A stretch of 9,139 nt of DNA from Bacteroidia bacterium (GTDB lineage: Bacteria > Bacteroidota > Bacteroidia > Flavobacteriales > Flavobacteriaceae), in NCBI GenBank assembly GCA_030429325.1, contig JAUICT010000056.1, positions 1 through 9,139 of the forward strand. The letters run 5' to 3'. Of the stretch, positions 6,530 through 9,139 are shown one piece after another (position 1 is the first letter of the stretch; the number at the start of each line of letters is the position of its first letter). The position numbers were made by a program, and so were the translations under genes. The notes under the pieces are model-generated. The model did no database searches, was not told where the DNA came from, and saw only the letters and a program-made list of their open reading frames with translations.

Positions 6530-7144
6530 GTGGATATAGATGAAAATAGCGTATTGGTCAATGATCTTATAAAAGGAAATGAAAAAGCCTATATACGGTT
6601 GTTGGATAGCTATTATAGAGTCATGCATACCTACGCCATCTCATTGATACGGGACGAGGATATGGCCAAGGACATTGTCCAAAATGTTTTTTTGAATACT
6701 TGGAGGGCCCGAAAGAGATTGAATCCGCAGCTATCCATTCGAAGTTTTTTACTCAAATCTGTTTATAACGAATTCATTAATATCTACAGAAAAGACAAGG
6801 CTATGCTAGTCCTTCATAAAAAGTATGTGGAAGCTACCAAGGAGGTTGTTGAGGAAACAAGCGAAAAGGAGTTGAATAGCATGGTTGACATTCTAAATGT
6901 TGAAATAAAGAAGTTGCCCGCCAAGTGTAGAACTGTATTTGAATTGAGCAAAAAAGAAGGGCTTACCAACTATGAAATATCCGAATATCTAAATATTTCA
7001 AGCAAGACGGTTGAAGCCCAAATCACCAAGGCCTTTAAAATTCTTAGAAGTAATTTGGCAGATAAGTACCATACATTTTTATTGGTGGTTTTCAAAACTT
7101 TCGATAATCATAAGAACATCTATGATGCCACTATATATAAATAA
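6530..7144 (+). CDS. ECF-family RNA polymerase sigma-70 factor, FecI-like, Bacteroidetes type
   Basis: About 204 residues from the preferred GTG at 6530. Region 2 spans about 20-90 and includes RDEDMAKDIVQNVFLNTW (core-binding and -10 recognition). Region 4 spans about 120-175 with LPAKCRTVFELSKKEGLTNYEI and the helix-turn-helix ISSKTVEAQITKAFKILR. The wording is that of the Bacteroides-expansion sigma factors paired with FecR proteins. The frame is open back to a GTG at 6401, but that start would lie inside fecR and add a Phe/Leu/Ile-rich stretch foreign to the family. There is no ATG in frame before the region 2 core. GTG at 6530 gives the family's usual opening (ENSVLVNDLIKGNEKAY). TTG at 6554 is a second possibility. 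The gene is divergent from its presumed anti-sigma partner. The presumed target is the susCD operon, and possibly itself. Confidence 0.93.
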   Translation: MDIDENSVLVNDLIKGNEKAYIRLLDSYYRVMHTYAISLIRDEDMAKDIVQNVFLNTWRARKRLNPQLSIRSFLLKSVYNEFINIYRKDKAMLVLHKKYVEATKEVVEETSEKELNSMVDILNVEIKKLPAKCRTVFELSKKEGLTNYEISEYLNISSKTVEAQITKAFKILRSNLADKYHTFLLVVFKTFDNHKNIYDATIYK

Positions 7145-7468
7145 GATCAATCAATTTTATGATAATAGGTAATCGACTTTGAACAATGGCTCTGCAAAAC
7201 CTTAAATGAATTTATATCCTCATTTTTTCTTTGTTGCTTAATTTTCAGCAAAATAGATTGTCTATATTCTGAATCCCTCTTTTCAACTTTATGGGTTATG
7301 GCTTGAAATACTTATTAATTATTGACTCAAATTGTACCCTATGTCGTTTTAACAACTAACATTTGTGATTTGAAGGATAAACCAAACCCGAAAAGGGACG
7401 CCGCTGTACCTGCCAGCTCGGCATCCCTAGTGCTCACAATATAACTATGTAAATCTTCCTGTGGGTAG
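7145..7468. other. Convergent intergenic region (sigma gene / TonB receptor)
   Basis: These 324 bp lie between the ends of two convergent genes. The left 240 bp are AT-rich, with only very short open frames and a weak TTGCT/AGCAA inverted repeat around 7233-7251 that lacks a T-run. No good plus-strand terminator for the sigma gene was found. The right part (about 7387-7440) is clearly more GC-rich and holds the minus-strand terminator hairpin. No RNA gene or riboswitch was recognised. Confidence 0.6.
7391..7427 (-). terminator. Intrinsic terminator of the TonB-dependent receptor gene
   Basis: Read along the minus strand, GGGATGCCG (7427-7419) pairs with CGGCGTCCC (7403-7395) as a 9-bp stem. 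The fifth pair is a U-G wobble in minus-strand RNA and would be a C-A mismatch in plus-strand RNA. After a 2-nt bulge an inner CTG/CAG stem closes a 7-nt loop. Four U follow the stem (7394-7391), then CGGGTTTGG. It lies 41 nt after the receptor stop codon. The short U-tract makes it a moderate terminator by shape. Confidence 0.65.
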
Positions 7469-9139
7469 TCAAAGACGCAATTTAAAACCACCATTTACCA
7501 CAAAGCCATCTACAGGGGCATAAATGTCCAAAAACTGAGGATTGCTTAAATCCCCAGAATAAATGGCCCCAAAACGGGACTGTCTTGTATCTAGAAAATT
7601 TTCAAAATTCAGGAAGATGGAGAAATTCTCCCCTAGCTTTTTTTCGCTCATTAGCCCCACGATCCAATAAGATTCACTGGTTGTTCCCGAACTTAACTCC
7701 TGCGGACTGTAATAATAGGCTTCCAAACCAATCCAAAATTCTTCTTCTTTTTCATACATCAACACATTGTTCAATCGATGTTTGGCCACCAAAGGAAAGT
7801 CTGATTTCATTCCATTTTCGTGTTGTTTTACGTTGGCATGTGTGTATCCGGTGAACAGTTTTAAATCTCCATATTTAACCTTTAGGTTGATTTCAGTACC
7901 CTTTGTATCCACATATCCATTGGACTGCTCAAACAAATAGAAACCATTACCGTTTGGGGTCAGCATCATGGGGTTGTTGATTTTGGTATAGAAGAGCAAT
8001 GTGTTTACAGACATGGTTACTCCCGGAAATGGGATCCATTTGTAGTTGATGTCAAAATTACCCCCTATGGAATGTTCAAGGTCAGTTTCATCCACGTCAA
8101 TGGGCAGTACGTTCCTAAATTGGAGTCTTTCAGCATCTTCGGTGAACACGGTTGGGGTTTTATATCCCATACCTCCGCCTAGGCGAAATGTTAGAGCCTG
8201 ATTTGGCTCGTACAATATGGATATCCTTGGCAGGGCCATTGCACCATAATCGGAATGAAAATCTGCACGGAACCCTGTTTCAAGCGATAAAATATCATTT
8301 ATAGGCCATACATTTTGTGCAAATAACCCAAAAATCTCGTAGGATTGGTCCAATGCCCCATCTTGATCGTTTCGGACATCATTGAAATATTCTGTCCAAA
8401 GGTTTGCACCAAGAACCCATTCCAGTCCGCCTTCAGAAGCATTGGAAAAGTTTATTTCACTAAATGAAGAACGTTGGTATCCCGAAAAGGTAAAATCAGG
8501 AATTTGAATGGTTCTATCATAAAAGCTGAAACTGTTTTTTAGCTCTAACCGATTTTGATCATCAAAAGCATGCTTGAATCCTAGTTGGGTAGAGAACCGC
8601 TCGGTTTCATTGGATTCAAAGTAGGGGTCTTGTACAGGTTTACCCTTCACATGGTCCATATTTCCACCTAGGCGGTCTTCCCAAATGGCATTGAGGCCGA
8701 TCAACAACTCGGTTTGGTCGTTCAAGTACCAATAAAGTTTTGGATTTAGGGTAAAACGATCAAATTCCGGAATGGCGGTCAAACCAATGTCCGCAGGATC
8801 ATATGGGGTTCCCAGATTGTAGGAGGCAAATACCGTTGTCCCCAGTGTTTTGAACTTTTGGGAATAAAATCCACTTAAATCCAAACCTAGGGCCGAGGTG
8901 CCATTGGCCATAAAACTTAGTTCTGGAACATCTTCCGGCGTTTTAGAAATAAGGTTCACCAGCCCTGCAATCGCACCACCACCGTAAAGGGTAGAGCTAG
9001 ATCCTTTTATGACCTCTACCTGTTTTAGGTCCAAAGGTGCAATCTGCATCAGACTCAGTCCACTGGCAAACCCTGAATATAACGGAAAGCCATCACGAAG
9101 CAATTGGGTATACTTACCATCCAAGCCCTGTATGCGGAT
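7469..9139 (-). CDS. TonB-dependent outer-membrane receptor (C-terminal 556 residues; N-terminus outside the window)
   Basis: The frame is open from the right edge (first codons read I-R-I-Q-G-L-D-G-K) to TGA at 7471-7469. The gene therefore starts beyond the window, and the TTG at 9124 is not its start. The visible part begins inside the plug, with DGFPLYSGFASG and the family motif QVEVIKGSSSTLYGGGAIAG followed by VNLISKTP. The rest is a beta barrel with alternating aromatic strands, including FRLGGGMGYKTPTVF and a C-terminal FENFLDTRQSRFG segment, ending GGFKLRL. It is not a SusC protein: the plug and barrel wording is that of ferric-siderophore/vitamin-type receptors (CirA/FepA/BtuB-like), and no SusD follows. 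The substrate cannot be told. It is convergent with the sigma gene and ends in its own terminator hairpin, so it is probably a separate transcription unit. Whether its missing N-terminus carries an STN or beta-sandwich domain is unknown. Confidence 0.92.
   Translation of the reverse strand: MRIQGLDGKYTQLLRDGFPLYSGFASGLSLMQIAPLDLKQVEVIKGSSSTLYGGGAIAGLVNLISKTPEDVPELSFMANGTSALGLDLSGFYSQKFKTLGTTVFASYNLGTPYDPADIGLTAIPEFDRFTLNPKLYWYLNDQTELLIGLNAIWEDRLGGNMDHVKGKPVQDPYFESNETERFSTQLGFKHAFDDQNRLELKNSFSFYDRTIQIPDFTFSGYQRSSFSEINFSNASEGGLEWVLGANLWTEYFNDVRNDQDGALDQSYEIFGLFAQNVWPINDILSLETGFRADFHSDYGAMALPRISILYEPNQALTFRLGGGMGYKTPTVFTEDAERLQFRNVLPIDVDETDLEHSIGGNFDINYKWIPFPGVTMSVNTLLFYTKINNPMMLTPNGNGFYLFEQSNGYVDTKGTEINLKVKYGDLKLFTGYTHANVKQHENGMKSDFPLVAKHRLNNVLMYEKEEEFWIGLEAYYYSPQELSSGTTSESYWIVGLMSEKKLGENFSIFLNFENFLDTRQSRFGAIYSGDLSNPQFLDIYAPVDGFVVNGGFKLRL

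Noticed and set aside
7391..7440. GC-rich structured block considered as a riboswitch
   Set aside because: It is downstream of both flanking genes, which converge on it. The shape (stem, small loop, U-tract) is that of a terminator, and no known riboswitch core was recognised.

Overview
The window comes from a member of the Bacteroidota, most likely a flavobacterium. The reasons are the SusC/SusD outer-membrane pair, a FecR-type anti-sigma factor with a DUF4974 tail, an ECF sigma factor of the Bacteroidetes expansion type, AT-rich spacers, no clear Shine-Dalgarno sequences, and a TAnnTTTG-type promoter element. The genus cannot be read from the sequence.

Layout. Most genes lie on the minus strand. 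In transcription order from right to left: a FecR-like anti-sigma factor (6408-5245), a 148-bp leader, an STN-domain SusC transporter (5096-1671), a SusD lipoprotein (1626-184), and, only 2 bp after SusD, the start of a secreted PLP-dependent enzyme that resembles SelA (181-1, cut by the window edge). The ECF sigma gene (6530-7144, +) is divergent from fecR instead of sitting in front of it. A 324-bp spacer with a minus-strand terminator hairpin follows. The last gene is a separate TonB-dependent receptor (9139-7469, -), convergent with the sigma gene and missing its N-terminus.

How it works together (inference from known families). SusD captures a ligand outside the cell and SusC imports it with TonB energy. 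Ligand binding is signalled through the periplasmic STN domain of SusC to the FecR-like protein, which then frees the sigma factor to transcribe susCD. The adjoining SelA-like enzyme and the absence of any glycosidase in view make the substrate uncertain. An amino-acid or amino-sugar-like compound is as possible as a glycan.

The most interesting signal is in the 148-bp leader between fecR and susC, on the strand opposite to the genes. A consensus Bacteroidota promoter (TTG-N18-TAATTTTG, 5075-5103) lies over the susC start. About 45-70 bases downstream is a terminator-shaped hairpin with a T-tract (5148-5182). Together they predict a short antisense RNA of about 75 nt complementary to the susC leader, in the position and orientation of the cis-antisense RNAs (such as DonS) known from sigma/anti-sigma-controlled utilisation loci of Bacteroides.
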